DNA of 64,000 bases from Ignavibacteriales bacterium (GTDB taxonomy: Bacteria; Bacteroidota; Ignavibacteria; Ignavibacteriales; Ignavibacteriaceae): NCBI GenBank assembly GCA_020061465.1, contig JAGUYG010000051.1, positions 56,725 to 120,724 of the forward strand, given 5' to 3'. Made by a program: the position numbers and the translations under genes. How positions within the stretch are numbered: position 1 is the first letter of the stretch; every line of letters begins with the position of its first letter. The notes beneath the pieces were generated by a model. It saw only the letters and a list, made by a program, of their open reading frames with translations. It had not been told where the DNA came from and did no database searches. Shown in pieces: positions 1-9,390 of this stretch.

Positions 1-1818
1 ATCGCCCGGTTTATTAGTTAAATAAATTCCTTCATATAATCCGCTTCCCAATGAATTGAGGAAAACCTCGCCTGTTTGACTTCCATCCGATAAAGAAATT
101 TTAACTTCGGCATCCGTAACGGGATTAAATGCTTCATCATAAACTTGAGCCGAAAACTCTATTTGCTCGCCAGGTGAATAAACTCGCTTGGAAGATTTTA
201 TCGTTACTTGTTTTTTATCTTCGGAAGTGTTTAGCCACTTGACACTGCTTAATATGAATCTGTCGAAAAGATCAAGATTACGCTGTGCTGTTTGCAGCTT
301 CCATTTCCATAAATCAGAGGCAAGTAGGGCAATAGACCTTTTCCCGCCAAGTCTTCGTGTTAATATTAACGGTGAATTAAGCGGAACGTTATTAACCTTT
401 ACCCTTGCTGTTATGTAGCTTTCCGGTTTCGGTTTTAAATCTGCCGCAGGTTGATAAATCGGCGGTAAATTATTCCATGCGTTTATGGGATCTATCGCAT
501 TATTCTGAATCAATGGATTTCTTGATTCTGCGGATGAAACTGAAGGCTGTACTTCAATTATTTGATTATTAAAATTACCAATAGTAAAAGGAAGTTCCTG
601 CTGGAAGATTCGTAAAGATGGGAAATGAATTCCCGAAGTTAGCGTACTAAAGAAAGGTTTATTTTTTTCGGTGATTGCTTTCTGAACTGCTTGGGTTAAA
701 TCGGCGGGTAAACCGGCGGAAGGGAATCCAATCATAAAAATAACATCAGCGCTGTCAATTAATTTCTGCTTATCGTTTTGTTCTAAGAATTTATTATTAC
801 CCAAATACGTTACTGACTTGATTTCTAAATTTTCATCGGATTTCAATGTGTTTCGAATAAAAGAGAGATCTGATGAGGGACTGCCTGCAAGCAGTAAAAT
901 TTTAAGCTTATTGCTTAGAACATTTATGTAAAATATCTTTTTATTATTCGCAGTTGAAAATTCACCTTCGAGATTAGAAACCACGACAGTTAATTTTTTT
1001 TCACCGCCTGTTTTAGGTGTATATGCAAAGTTTACATTTTGAATTCCGGCGTCACTAAGCGAAATATTTTTCTGCTCGATCAATGTGTTATCTTCAAATA
1101 AAGAAACGCTCACAGATGCGCTAACAAATCCCCGGTTAGTAATTGACGAGGCAATAGTTGTCGGCGTTTCGGCATAAATATATTCATTGAATAAAACGCT
1201 TTTCACTTCAACATCATTTCTCTGTGTAGTATCGCCTAAACCTATAGTGAATACCGGTACTCCCAGCTTCTCTGCTGAATAAAGCGGATTGATGCCTTCC
1301 GTAATAACTCCGTCGGTTATTACTGAAATCGAAGCAATATTTTTTCTATCCTTTTGAATGCTGTTAAAAACTTTTTCAAAATTTGTCACACCCTCATCAA
1401 AGGCTAACTCTTGCGGATCGTCATTTTCAAGCGGTTTCGGTTCAATACCGAATGAATATAATGCAGATTTTTCGAGCAGGTTTTCATTCGATAACCTGCG
1501 AAGAAAATCTGTTATAACGCCGCGCCTGTTTGTTCCGTCATTAATCAAAATAGATCTTGAGTTATCAACAAAAACAAAATTGACCGGCTGCAATACAAGT
1601 TTCTTCGCTAAAGTAAGAATCGGTTCAAATACAATAAATAAAATCAGTATTAATGAAATTGTTCTTAGCGCGGTTAATATAAATTTTCTTGCCGGCGATA
1701 TTAGTGGAACAGTATAACGGTACACGAAAAAAGCATATCCGCCCAGGAGCATGAGAAATAGGATGAACAGAAATGGATTAAAAGAAAAGGTAAGATTTAT
1801 TTTTTCAATATTGAACAT
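1..1818 (-). CDS. VWA-like membrane protein, C-terminus cut by window edge
   Basis: The minus-strand frame stays open from an ATG at 1818 to the left edge (606 codons, no stop seen), so only the C-terminus is missing. Two transmembrane helices open the protein (about residues 15-32 and 47-66). A VWA-like core follows, with FVFVDNSRSI near residue 81 and a VITDG segment. Next come a CARDB/Ig-like part and a Rossmann-like stretch (ILLLAGSPS) of the type seen in class-I-amidotransferase-like domains of large bacterial VWA membrane proteins. The ATG overlaps the PhzF stop by one base (TAATG), which suggests translational coupling. Family membership is inferred from architecture; the function is unknown. 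Confidence 0.7.
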   Translation of the reverse strand, partial: MFNIEKINLTFSFNPFLFILFLMLLGGYAFFVYRYTVPLISPARKFILTALRTISLILILFIVFEPILTLAKKLVLQPVNFVFVDNSRSILINDGTNRRGVITDFLRRLSNENLLEKSALYSFGIEPKPLENDDPQELAFDEGVTNFEKVFNSIQKDRKNIASISVITDGVITEGINPLYSAEKLGVPVFTIGLGDTTQRNDVEVKSVLFNEYIYAETPTTIASSITNRGFVSASVSVSLFEDNTLIEQKNISLSDAGIQNVNFAYTPKTGGEKKLTVVVSNLEGEFSTANNKKIFYINVLSNKLKILLLAGSPSSDLSFIRNTLKSDENLEIKSVTYLGNNKFLEQNDKQKLIDSADVIFMIGFPSAGLPADLTQAVQKAITEKNKPFFSTLTSGIHFPSLRIFQQELPFTIGNFNNQIIEVQPSVSSAESRNPLIQNNAIDPINAWNNLPPIYQPAADLKPKPESYITARVKVNNVPLNSPLILTRRLGGKRSIALLASDLWKWKLQTAQRNLDLFDRFILSSVKWLNTSEDKKQVTIKSSKRVYSPGEQIEFSAQVYDEAFNPVTDAEVKISLSDGSQTGEVFLNSLGSGLYEGIYLTNKPGD

Positions 1819-2687
1819 TAAAACGTCAGCACTCCCTTAAAAACGGTAACGGCATTACCGGATATGTATAATTTGTTTGAAAGCTTTGAGTAATTTACAT
1901 CTACTCTGCCGCGTCTACCCAAAACATCTCCCTGTTCAAAAGTATAATTGAACTCATCTTTATCGTTTTTGATGAATCCGAGTTTAAGAAGCACCAGCAG
2001 CAGCGGTCCGTTTGTGGAACCTGTAACCGGATCTTCGTCAATGCCATGAGCAGGAACAAAGTAACGGCTGTGAGCAAAACTATCTTTATCAATTGTATCA
2101 AGTGTAAAAACAACAATACCTTCAAACTCTTTGCTTGAAATAGACAACTCAACCATTTTTTTGAAATCGGGTTTTATGCCGTGCAGCGTTGAAAGATCAT
2201 TAACAAAAATGTAAAGGTTTTTATTCCCTAAAATAATCCACGGTACATTTTCATTTAACTTGTCGGATTTAATTCCGAGCACGCTGATAATTTCTTCTTT
2301 TAATCCGGAGAACTCATTCATCTGCATCAGCGGTACCTGCATAAAGTATTTGCCGTCTTTTACTTTACATTTAAGAATACCCGATAAAGTATCAAAGCGG
2401 ATGTCAGAATTGTCGGATATTCTGTTTGTTTGTTTAAGGTAATGAAGCGTTGCTATGGTTGCATGTCCGCATAATTTAACTTCTGTAGCAGGCGTGAACC
2501 ATTGCAATTTAAAATCAGCATTTTCGGAATTGGATATGAAAGCAGTTTCCGAAAGATTCATCTCTTTAGCAATTAACTGCATTTGTTCGGCAGTTAAACC
2601 CTCGCCGGTTGTAACCGCGGCGGGATTTCCCTCAAATGGATTTTGAGTGAAGGCATCTATTTGATAAATCTCAAGTGTTCTTTGCAT
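1818..2687 (-). CDS. PhzF family isomerase/epimerase-like protein
   Basis: About 289 residues with the PhzF fold signature: an N-terminal YQIDAFTQNPFEGNPAAV segment, the NLSETAF motif carrying the catalytic-type glutamate, and a matching second half with DPVTGSTNG. Members are diaminopimelate-epimerase-like isomerases acting on small metabolites; the substrate here cannot be read from sequence. I chose the ATG at 2687 because family members normally begin a few residues before YQxDAF. A TTG at 2702 would add five residues. The gene overlaps the end of surE and is followed by the VWA-like gene with a one-base overlap, so the three are probably one transcript. Confidence 0.9.
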   Translation of the reverse strand: MQRTLEIYQIDAFTQNPFEGNPAAVTTGEGLTAEQMQLIAKEMNLSETAFISNSENADFKLQWFTPATEVKLCGHATIATLHYLKQTNRISDNSDIRFDTLSGILKCKVKDGKYFMQVPLMQMNEFSGLKEEIISVLGIKSDKLNENVPWIILGNKNLYIFVNDLSTLHGIKPDFKKMVELSISSKEFEGIVVFTLDTIDKDSFAHSRYFVPAHGIDEDPVTGSTNGPLLLVLLKLGFIKNDKDEFNYTFEQGDVLGRRGRVDVNYSKLSNKLYISGNAVTVFKGVLTF

Positions 2688-3450
2688 CGAATAGTCTTTC
2701 AAGTTTCCATTCTTTCAGTTTCTCATACGTTTCATAATCTGTCAAATCAAAATGAATAGGAGTAACCGATACGTAGTTATTTTTGATAGCCGCTTGATCG
2801 GTCTGGATTTCCTTATCCACTTCAATCAGGTTGCCTGTTAACCAATAATAATTTCTTCCGTAAGGATCGATACGCTGCTCATAAATATCATCCCACTTCG
2901 ATTTGCCCTGCTTTGTTACCAGGATTCCGGCAATCATCTCTTCGGGAACATCGGGAACGTTAACATTCAATAGAGTACCGTTTGGCACTTTCTTTTGATG
3001 CAGCTCGAGAGCTAAGATCTTGGCAACCTTGCCGGCAAATTCAAAATTCTTAACAGCATGATTTGTAACTGAAATTGCAATCGAAGGAACATCCATTATT
3101 GCGGCTTCCCTTGCTGCCGATACTGTGCCTGAATAAATGATATTTATTGCCGTATTCGAACCGTGGTTTATGCCTGAAACAACTAGGTCAGGAGGTTCTT
3201 TCATTAAATTTCGTATACCCATCTTAACGCAATCAGCCGGAGTGCCGTCTACTGCATATCCGAAAAAATCGCCGTTTTTAAAGTAATTAATCACTCGCAG
3301 CGGAATCTGCATCGTAATCGCATGACCCACCGCGCTCTGCTCTTTAAGCGGGGCGACCACTGTAACCTCACTTATTTCCTTCAAGTATTTTACAAGCACA
3401 TGAAGTCCGTTTGAATCTATTCCGTCATCGTTAGAAACTAAAATTTTCAA
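2671..3450 (-). CDS. surE: 5'/3'-nucleotidase SurE
   Basis: The 259-residue protein starts MKILVSNDDGIDS and matches SurE throughout. It has metal-ligand positions D8, D9, S39 and N95 (the last in VSGINHGSN) and the conserved VDGTPADCVKMG segment. SurE is a cytoplasmic metal-dependent phosphatase that removes phosphate from nucleoside 5'/3'-monophosphates. Length is normal for the family. It is the first gene of a three-gene minus-strand group and its tail overlaps the PhzF-family gene. Confidence 0.97.
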   Translation of the reverse strand: MKILVSNDDGIDSNGLHVLVKYLKEISEVTVVAPLKEQSAVGHAITMQIPLRVINYFKNGDFFGYAVDGTPADCVKMGIRNLMKEPPDLVVSGINHGSNTAINIIYSGTVSAAREAAIMDVPSIAISVTNHAVKNFEFAGKVAKILALELHQKKVPNGTLLNVNVPDVPEEMIAGILVTKQGKSKWDDIYEQRIDPYGRNYYWLTGNLIEVDKEIQTDQAAIKNNYVSVTPIHFDLTDYETYEKLKEWKLERLFDAKNT

Positions 3451-3647
3451 AATTATACCTTGCTTTATTTGAAAAATTGCGGGCTAAATATAAGACATAG
3501 GTTGGTGAGTCTCAATTGAAGGGGGAGTGGGTTGTGGGTGGTTGGTTGTAAGTTGTAGGTTGTTGGTGGTGGGTAGTTTGTTGTTATTAATTTTATTTCA
3601 AGGTTGTTTCCGCTTAGTAATTGAGTCTTTTTAAATTTTATTTTTAG

Positions 3648-3678
3648 TAAATTTGCGCCTCATAAGTCTGTATATTTG
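3648..3678 (+). promoter_or_regulatory. Candidate Bacteroidota-type -7 elements upstream of pgeF
   Basis: Two matches to the TAnnTTTG -7 element known from Bacteroidota housekeeping promoters lie just before the first gene of the 3684-9210 operon: TAAATTTG at 3648 and TATATTTG at 3671. A TTG-containing -33-like stretch sits near 3621. This is pattern matching only; the second site is almost on top of the start codon, so the first is more credible. Confidence 0.3.
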
Positions 3679-3683
3679 CATTA

Positions 3684-4424
3684 ATGATTATTCTTCAGTC
3701 AAGCCTTTTAAATCAGTTTCCTGAAATAATCTTTGGTTTTTCTACAAAAATTGGATTGAACAGAAAGCCGCCCTATTTTTTTAATGTTTCTATGTCGGTA
3801 GGAGATAACGAAGAGACAGTACACGAAAACAGAACAAAGTTTTTTAACGGGCTTGGTCTAACTGCCGGCTGCATGGCATATCAAAAACAAATTCATGGTG
3901 ACGAAATAAATTATGCTGCAGTACCGGGTTATCAAGGCGAAAGCGATGCATTGATTACCGATCAAAAAGAAATAGCATTGGCAATTAGCTCAGCAGATTG
4001 TCCTGCGATCTTTTTATATGACCGGAAGAAAAAATTAATTGCCGCTGTACACTCCGGTTGGAGAAGCACCCACAAGAAAATTTTGATGAAGACATTGTTA
4101 AAGATGAGAAACGATTTTTTTTCAAATCCCTGCGATCTTGCTGTGTATATAGGTCCATCAATAAGCCAGAAAAACTATGAAGTTGGTTCTGAGATAGCTT
4201 CACTATTTGATAAAAAATACCTGCTTAAAAATGAATCAAAATACCTGCTTGATGTTGCAGGTATAAATTATGACATGCTTCTGCAATTCGGTGTGCCTGA
4301 ACGTATGATTCAACGTTCACATTTGTGTACTTATGAAATGACGAACTTGCTTCATTCCTATAGAAGAGACGGACAAACATCGGGTCGTTCATTCGGAGTA
4401 ATGGCAATAAGGAATAATAAATGA
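3684..4424 (+). CDS. pgeF: Peptidoglycan editing factor PgeF (laccase-domain YfiH family)
   Basis: The 246-residue protein has the three-ligand metal site of the YfiH/YlmD family: H71 (KQIHGDE), C106 (SSADCPAIFLYD) and H123 (AVHSGWRST). Family members hydrolyse or deaminate purine nucleosides and are reported to edit misincorporated UDP-MurNAc-serine in peptidoglycan synthesis. Older 'polyphenol oxidase' names are not needed. It is the first gene of an eight-gene plus-strand operon and its stop overlaps the next start by four bases (ATGA). Confidence 0.93.
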   Translation: MIILQSSLLNQFPEIIFGFSTKIGLNRKPPYFFNVSMSVGDNEETVHENRTKFFNGLGLTAGCMAYQKQIHGDEINYAAVPGYQGESDALITDQKEIALAISSADCPAIFLYDRKKKLIAAVHSGWRSTHKKILMKTLLKMRNDFFSNPCDLAVYIGPSISQKNYEVGSEIASLFDKKYLLKNESKYLLDVAGINYDMLLQFGVPERMIQRSHLCTYEMTNLLHSYRRDGQTSGRSFGVMAIRNNK

Positions 4425-5365
4425 ATAACGGAACAATTAAAGTAACCGCTGTATTCGTAATGATCTGTTTATTGTGGGGTTCTACCTGGCTGGCAATTCG
4501 TGTCGGGCTTGAATCTCTAACTCCTATGATTTCAGCCGGCATCCGATTTTTAATTGCGTCTCTGCTTATTCTTCTTATTATGAAATTCAGAAATATTAAA
4601 CCTCAATCGGATAAAACAGCCTATCGATTATACTTCGTAATGGGAATATTCTCTTTTGTAATCCCTTTCGGGCTTGTTTATTGGGCAGAGCAGTTTGTTC
4701 CATCGGGTTTAGCTTCGGTTCTTTTTGCAGTTTACCCGTTCTTCGTTGCTATTTTTTCCTTCTTTGTTTTTAAGAATGATAAGATAGGATTAAATAAAAT
4801 GATTGGAATTGTTGCGGGATTTACCGGAATTGTGATTATTTTTTCCGAAAGTTTTGACTGGAACTTTTCAGATTATTTTCTGGGGATGCTTGCGATTGTT
4901 TTAAGCGGCACAATGCAGGCAGCAATTGCTGTTTCGATAAAAAAATTTGGCGGACATTTACACCCCCTTTCAATGAATTTTGTACCGATGCTCCTTGCCG
5001 CAATTTTAATGCTGCTTATCGGTGTTTTGATTGAGGATAAATCAAGGTTAGTTTTTGATTTTAATGCAGCAGCCTCAGTATTGTATTTGGGAGTTTTTGG
5101 CAGTGTCTTCACATTTACGGGGTACTATTGGCTTCTGAAGAGAATAAACATTATTGTGCTGTCGCTTGTGGCTTTTATAACGCCTATCATAGCGCTGCTA
5201 TTGGGGTGGATTTTTTATAATGAGCAATTAACATTTCGTCATTTGGTGGGAAGTATGCTGGTCTTATTCGGTTTGTTAAGTGCTAACATCGGCGGAAGAG
5301 AGCAGATTAAAAAATTATTGAATTTTAGAAATTACCGTTTTACAGGCGTTAGAAAAGAAAGTTAA
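4421..5365 (+). CDS. EamA/DMT family transporter
   Basis: This 314-residue protein has ten predicted membrane helices arranged as two EamA repeats. The first helix carries LLWGSTWLAIRVG, typical of drug/metabolite exporters, and a second-half helix carries GSVFTFTGYYWLL. It acts in the inner membrane, probably as an exporter; the substrate is unknown. It overlaps pgeF by four bases and lies 5 bp before folB, which places it firmly in the operon. Confidence 0.9.
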   Translation: MNNGTIKVTAVFVMICLLWGSTWLAIRVGLESLTPMISAGIRFLIASLLILLIMKFRNIKPQSDKTAYRLYFVMGIFSFVIPFGLVYWAEQFVPSGLASVLFAVYPFFVAIFSFFVFKNDKIGLNKMIGIVAGFTGIVIIFSESFDWNFSDYFLGMLAIVLSGTMQAAIAVSIKKFGGHLHPLSMNFVPMLLAAILMLLIGVLIEDKSRLVFDFNAAASVLYLGVFGSVFTFTGYYWLLKRINIIVLSLVAFITPIIALLLGWIFYNEQLTFRHLVGSMLVLFGLLSANIGGREQIKKLLNFRNYRFTGVRKES

Positions 5366-5370
5366 GTCAG

Positions 5371-5748
5371 ATGGTTAACATTATCAGAATAAAAAAAGCA
5401 ACGTTTTATGCTTATCATGGAGTGCTGTCCGAAGAGCAGAGCGTAGGCGGAAAGTTTGAAGCCGACGTTGATATCTATACCGATTTTTCTGAGGCTGCGC
5501 GGAAAGACAGTCTAAAGCAAACAATCGATTATGACAAGGTATATAAATTCATGTATCAGCTTGTTCTTGAGCAAAAGTATTATCTTATTGAAGCGCTTGC
5601 AATGAAAGTAGCCGACGAATTATTAAAGAAATTTTCACAAGTAACTAAAGTTGCCGTTCGCGTTCGAAAAAATAATCCGCCCTTAGGCGGCGTGGTTGAT
5701 TGTGTGGAAGTTGAAGTAATTAAAGAACGCTCTGATTTAACCGATTAA
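5371..5748 (+). CDS. folB: Dihydroneopterin aldolase FolB
   Basis: A 125-residue protein with the FolB pattern: an N-terminal IKKATFYAYHGVLSEEQ segment with the active-site glutamate, DYDKVYKFM, the YYLIEALA stretch, and VAVRVRKNNPPLGG. It converts 7,8-dihydroneopterin to 6-hydroxymethyl-dihydropterin in folate synthesis. The next gene is folK, the following step of the same pathway. Confidence 0.95.
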   Translation: MVNIIRIKKATFYAYHGVLSEEQSVGGKFEADVDIYTDFSEAARKDSLKQTIDYDKVYKFMYQLVLEQKYYLIEALAMKVADELLKKFSQVTKVAVRVRKNNPPLGGVVDCVEVEVIKERSDLTD

Positions 5749-5767
5749 AAAATCCAAGGCAAATAAA

Positions 5768-6265
5768 ATTAATAACACTGCATACATCGGCTTGGGATCA
5801 AATATCGGCGATCGAATTGGGTTTATTCGGAATGCCGTTGAGGAAATTCGAAAGGATGTTCATTGTAAGGTAAAGTTAGTTTCTGCAGTGTACGAAACTG
5901 CTCCATATGGTAATTCAAAGCAGCCAAATTTTTATAACGCAGTAATCATGATCTCAACAAACTATACTTTAGAAGAGCTGTTTTCCTTCCTTAAAGGAAT
6001 CGAATTAAAATTGGGGCGGAAGGATTCTGTTAGGTGGGGACCACGCGAGATTGATCTTGATATTTTATTTTTCGATGAGATAATTTATTCCGAAAATAAT
6101 TTAAAAGTACCTCATCCTGGTGTTCATTTGAGAGATTTTGTATTAGTACCGCTGGTTGAAATAGCGCCGAATCTGATTCACCCTGAATTAAAAGAAAAAA
6201 TTATTGATATTTGTAAAAGAAATTCTGAAAAAAATGTAATTCAAAAGCTTTCTGAAAAAATTTAA
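5768..6265 (+). CDS. folK: 2-amino-4-hydroxy-6-hydroxymethyl-dihydropteridine pyrophosphokinase FolK
   Basis: HPPK signatures are clear: AYIGLGSNIGDR at the N-terminus, the KQPNFYNAV segment, and the GPREIDLDILFFDE catalytic loop, then VPHPGVHLRDFVLVPL. It pyrophosphorylates hydroxymethyl-dihydropterin. There is no ATG. A TTG at 5792 would begin inside GLGSN and remove the first beta strand of the fold. The frame is open upstream, and an ATT at 5768 with AAGG eight bases before it would restore INNTAYIGLGSN. I therefore prefer the rare ATT start; this is inference. About 165 residues. Confidence 0.9.
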   Translation: MNNTAYIGLGSNIGDRIGFIRNAVEEIRKDVHCKVKLVSAVYETAPYGNSKQPNFYNAVIMISTNYTLEELFSFLKGIELKLGRKDSVRWGPREIDLDILFFDEIIYSENNLKVPHPGVHLRDFVLVPLVEIAPNLIHPELKEKIIDICKRNSEKNVIQKLSEKI

Positions 6266-6271
6266 AATAAA

Positions 6272-6943
6272 TTGAGTAAAAGCTTGAAGGTAAATGCCGA
6301 AGTAAAATACATTGCAATAGAAGGGGTAATCGGAGTAGGAAAAACCACCTTGGCAAAAAAAATAAAAGATAGTCTTAACGCACAAATTATCCTCGAGCAA
6401 TTCGAAGTAAATCCGTTCCTTGAAAATTTTTATGCAGATAGAAAAAGATATGCTTTTCAAACACAAATGTTTTTTTTGATAAACAGATACAAGCAGCAGC
6501 AAGAATTAAATCAGGAAAATCTATTTACAGAGTATATTGTGTCAGATTATATTTTTGAGAAAGACAGAATTTTTGCCTATCTGAATTTAAACGGCGAAGA
6601 GCTTAAGCTGTACGAGAGTCTCTTCCCGCTGCTGGCGCGTAATCTGCGAAAACCCGATTTAGTGCTTTACTTACAATCTTCTGTTGAAAGACTAATGTAC
6701 AATATCCGGAAAAGAAGCCGTAAGATAGAGCGAAACCTGACGCGCAGTTATATTGAAGAATTAAGCGAGGCTTACAATCATTATTTTTTTAGATATAACT
6801 CAACCCCGCTATTAATTGTTAATTCCTCTGAAATTGATTTTGTGCACAGCGAGGATGATTTTGATGAGTTATTTAAACAAATATTCAGAGAAGACAGAGC
6901 CGTTACTGAATATTTCAAACCGGAATCCAAGAGGTTAGAATGA
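6272..6943 (+). CDS. Deoxynucleoside kinase (dNK family)
   Basis: A 223-residue P-loop kinase with GVIGVGKT at about residues 18-25. The later ILEQF, RYAFQTQMFFL, DYIFEKDRIFA and LYLQSSVERL segments are typical of dCK/dGK-type deoxynucleoside kinases. It phosphorylates deoxynucleosides in salvage; which base it prefers cannot be told. It starts at TTG 6272, six bases after the folK stop, and overlaps the following small gene by four bases. Confidence 0.92.
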   Translation: MSKSLKVNAEVKYIAIEGVIGVGKTTLAKKIKDSLNAQIILEQFEVNPFLENFYADRKRYAFQTQMFFLINRYKQQQELNQENLFTEYIVSDYIFEKDRIFAYLNLNGEELKLYESLFPLLARNLRKPDLVLYLQSSVERLMYNIRKRSRKIERNLTRSYIEELSEAYNHYFFRYNSTPLLIVNSSEIDFVHSEDDFDELFKQIFREDRAVTEYFKPESKRLE

Positions 6944-7143
6944 ACATTTTAAGAATTATTTTATTCTTTATTCTTTTCTTTATAATATTTAAAGCAATTA
7001 GACTTATACTTCGAATGATACGGGGACATGGGGAAGTTGATAAATCTTTTCGCAAAAGTTCAAAAATCCGCAGCAAGTTCAAAAATGCCGAAGAAGTATC
7101 TTTTACGGAAATAAAAGACAAATCCGAAAGCGATAAGAAATAA
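6940..7143 (+). CDS. Small single-pass membrane protein
   Basis: A 67-residue protein with one hydrophobic helix (about residues 4-25) followed by a short charged, lysine-rich cytoplasmic tail. It overlaps the kinase gene by four bases and ends 11 bp before the glycosyltransferase, so its reading frame is protected inside the operon. I do not recognise a named function; similar small helix-plus-tail proteins are common in Bacteroidota operons. Confidence 0.7.
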   Translation: MNILRIILFFILFFIIFKAIRLILRMIRGHGEVDKSFRKSSKIRSKFKNAEEVSFTEIKDKSESDKK

Positions 7144-7154
7144 ATTTCCAGCTC

Positions 7155-8264
7155 ATGGCAAAAAAAAACTTTTTATCGAATATTCTATACAAGATATTTC
7201 AAAAACTATTTGGCACCGTTGAAGATAAAGACCTGTCGCTATCCAACCCGCAAAAATTTTTAATTGTAAGACAGCATAATCAGCTTGGAGATTTATTAGC
7301 AGGCGTTTCCCTCTTTAGAGCAATTAAGGAAACATATCCTGCAAGCAGCATAACAATTATTTTAAGTCCCGATAACTATCATGGTTTGGTTAAGAACAGG
7401 TTCATTGATAAAATATTTATATTCGATAAAAAGAAACTCTTAAATCCGCTTTATGTAATCCGGCTTGTTACGCTTTTGCGATCCGGTTATGATTCCGCCA
7501 TTGTTCCGGTAGTAGTTTCTATTTCATTTACAAGTAACTTTTTAGCCGGGCTGTCTAATTCGCGTGTAAAAATCGGTGCTGCCTCGTTGAATGGTATTGT
7601 AAATGAAAGCGCATTTTTTTTTAATCGGAGAATTAAACTTGATTGGAGAAAGCATCCCGACTCTAATGTATCGGAGCGAAGTTTAGACATAGTAAGACCT
7701 TTCGGAATAACTACAAGTGATTATAGAGTTGAAATCAATTTTACTGAAGAAGATATTGAAGTTGCTCGTTTGTTTAAGGAGCAAATTGGTTTAAGCGATA
7801 AGGAATACATAATTGGGTTTCATGTCGGTGCCGGCAAACCTTCTAATCGATGGTCGTTGGATAAGTATTTATTATTAATGCGAAGATTGAAGGAAATTTA
7901 TTTAATCCAATTTTATTTAACCGGAAGTAATTCAGACCGCGAAGAGATTCAGTATTTGAAAAGCCGTGCTGAGTTCAAATTGTATGAGTTCTTAAATAAA
8001 CCAATTCCTGAAGTAGCTGCTCTTATCTCTTTATCCGATTTATTTATTTCGAACGATACCGGTATAATGCATGTAGCTGGTTCAACGAGTACCCCGCAGA
8101 TTTCAATTTTTGGTCCTACCAATCCTTTTAATTGGGCACCCATCGGAAATAATAAATATTTTATTCGAAAATCGGAATTGATTGATGATGTTTCAGTGCA
8201 GGATGTATTCGAATTGTGCAAAATGATTCTGCCTTTTAATAAAGAGGAGTATCATGTTCGTTAA
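7155..8264 (+). CDS. Glycosyltransferase family 9 (heptosyltransferase-like)
   Basis: The 369-residue protein has the two-domain GT-B layout of ADP-heptose:LPS heptosyltransferases. It has RQHNQLGDLLAG near residue 39, the HVGAGKPSNRWSLDKY segment at the start of the second domain, and the C-terminal SNDTGIMHVAGS and IFGPTNPFNW motifs. It probably adds a sugar to the lipopolysaccharide core at the inner membrane. Its end overlaps the next gene by 11 bp. Confidence 0.9.
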   Translation: MAKKNFLSNILYKIFQKLFGTVEDKDLSLSNPQKFLIVRQHNQLGDLLAGVSLFRAIKETYPASSITIILSPDNYHGLVKNRFIDKIFIFDKKKLLNPLYVIRLVTLLRSGYDSAIVPVVVSISFTSNFLAGLSNSRVKIGAASLNGIVNESAFFFNRRIKLDWRKHPDSNVSERSLDIVRPFGITTSDYRVEINFTEEDIEVARLFKEQIGLSDKEYIIGFHVGAGKPSNRWSLDKYLLLMRRLKEIYLIQFYLTGSNSDREEIQYLKSRAEFKLYEFLNKPIPEVAALISLSDLFISNDTGIMHVAGSTSTPQISIFGPTNPFNWAPIGNNKYFIRKSELIDDVSVQDVFELCKMILPFNKEEYHVR

Positions 8265-9210
8265 TAAATGTTTGGCTGCGGTGGACATGGGTACAAATTC
8301 CTTTCATCTAATTATTGTTAAGGCAAGCGATAACGGTTCGATTGAAATAATAGATAGAAAAAGAGAAGTACTAAGACTCAGCTCGGAGGAAGGAAGCAGC
8401 TTTAGTTTAATTTCCGATTCTGAAACCGAAAAATCAATCAGAACGCTCAAAAAGTTTAAAGTACTTGCGGATCAATATAAAGCGATATTAAGAGCAGTTG
8501 CTACAAGTGCAGTGCGCGAAGCTAATAATCAAGAGCAATTTTTAGATCAAGTTTATAAAGAGACCGGAATCCATGTTGAAGTAATTGATGGCAAAAGAGA
8601 AGCGGAATTAATTTACTTGGGCGCTTCTAAAGCAAAACAATTGACCAATAAAAAAGCGCTCTGTATCGATATAGGCGGAGGCAGCACTGAAATTATTTTA
8701 GGAGATAAAGGAACGATTCTTTTTTCTGACAGCATCAAGGTTGGAACCGTTCGACTAACCCGTAAATTTTTTCCAGACTATACTTTATCTGAAAATACGA
8801 TAGAATTTTGTTCTAAGTTTGTCGAAGAACAAATCCTATTAAGCCAATCACTCAATTTTGAAGAATCATTTGAGATTGCTGTAGGCACTTCGGGTACTAT
8901 TCAATCCATTGCCTCCTTAATTTCTTTTAACCGAAAAAAGGGGAATAATCTTGAAGCAGACGATTTTTCATTTACTTACAGCGAATTAATAAGTGTATCG
9001 GAATTAATTTTAAGCAAAAAAAACCTTGAGCAACGACTTACAATAGCCGGAATTGAAACGAAAAGAGCCGATATCTTGCCGGCCGGAGTAATCATCTTAA
9101 ATAAGATTTTTCAACTTTTTAATATTGAGCGCATGTTTCTCTCCGGTTATGCATTAAGGGAAGGAATCATATTTGATATGCTCGAAAAAATTAAAGCAGG
9201 CAAATCGTAA
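8254..9210 (+). CDS. Ppx/GppA family phosphatase
   Basis: A 318-residue ASKHA-fold protein with AAVDMGTNSFHLII at the N-terminus, ATSAVREA, and the IDIGGGSTEI phosphate-binding loop. It is short (two domains only), like the small exopolyphosphatase or pppGpp phosphatase forms of this group. It hydrolyses inorganic polyphosphate or pppGpp; the sequence does not decide which. Last gene of the operon; no clear hairpin terminator follows. Confidence 0.9.
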   Translation: MFVNKCLAAVDMGTNSFHLIIVKASDNGSIEIIDRKREVLRLSSEEGSSFSLISDSETEKSIRTLKKFKVLADQYKAILRAVATSAVREANNQEQFLDQVYKETGIHVEVIDGKREAELIYLGASKAKQLTNKKALCIDIGGGSTEIILGDKGTILFSDSIKVGTVRLTRKFFPDYTLSENTIEFCSKFVEEQILLSQSLNFEESFEIAVGTSGTIQSIASLISFNRKKGNNLEADDFSFTYSELISVSELILSKKNLEQRLTIAGIETKRADILPAGVIILNKIFQLFNIERMFLSGYALREGIIFDMLEKIKAGKS

Positions 9211-9390
9211 GGAAATTTTTTCTTAACGCCGACAACTTAACATATTTTGGTGCTTTCGTAGGTTTGTTCATCCCATGCATACACTTATCACACTAAAAAA
9301 TCGAAAATATTAAAAACAGTAGCCACTACGTCATACTGCTAATTTTTTCAACACAAATTATTGACCAATTACTTATTTTTATTTAGATTT

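Noticed and set aside
1358..1717. 119-codon plus-strand frame
   Set aside because: It is antisense to the VWA-like membrane protein, whose frame is continuous and protein-like here.
3520..3590. GT-rich stretch with repeated TTGTAGGTTGT-like units
   Set aside because: Looks like simple-sequence DNA in the gap between divergent operons; no defined repeat unit or site could be fixed.
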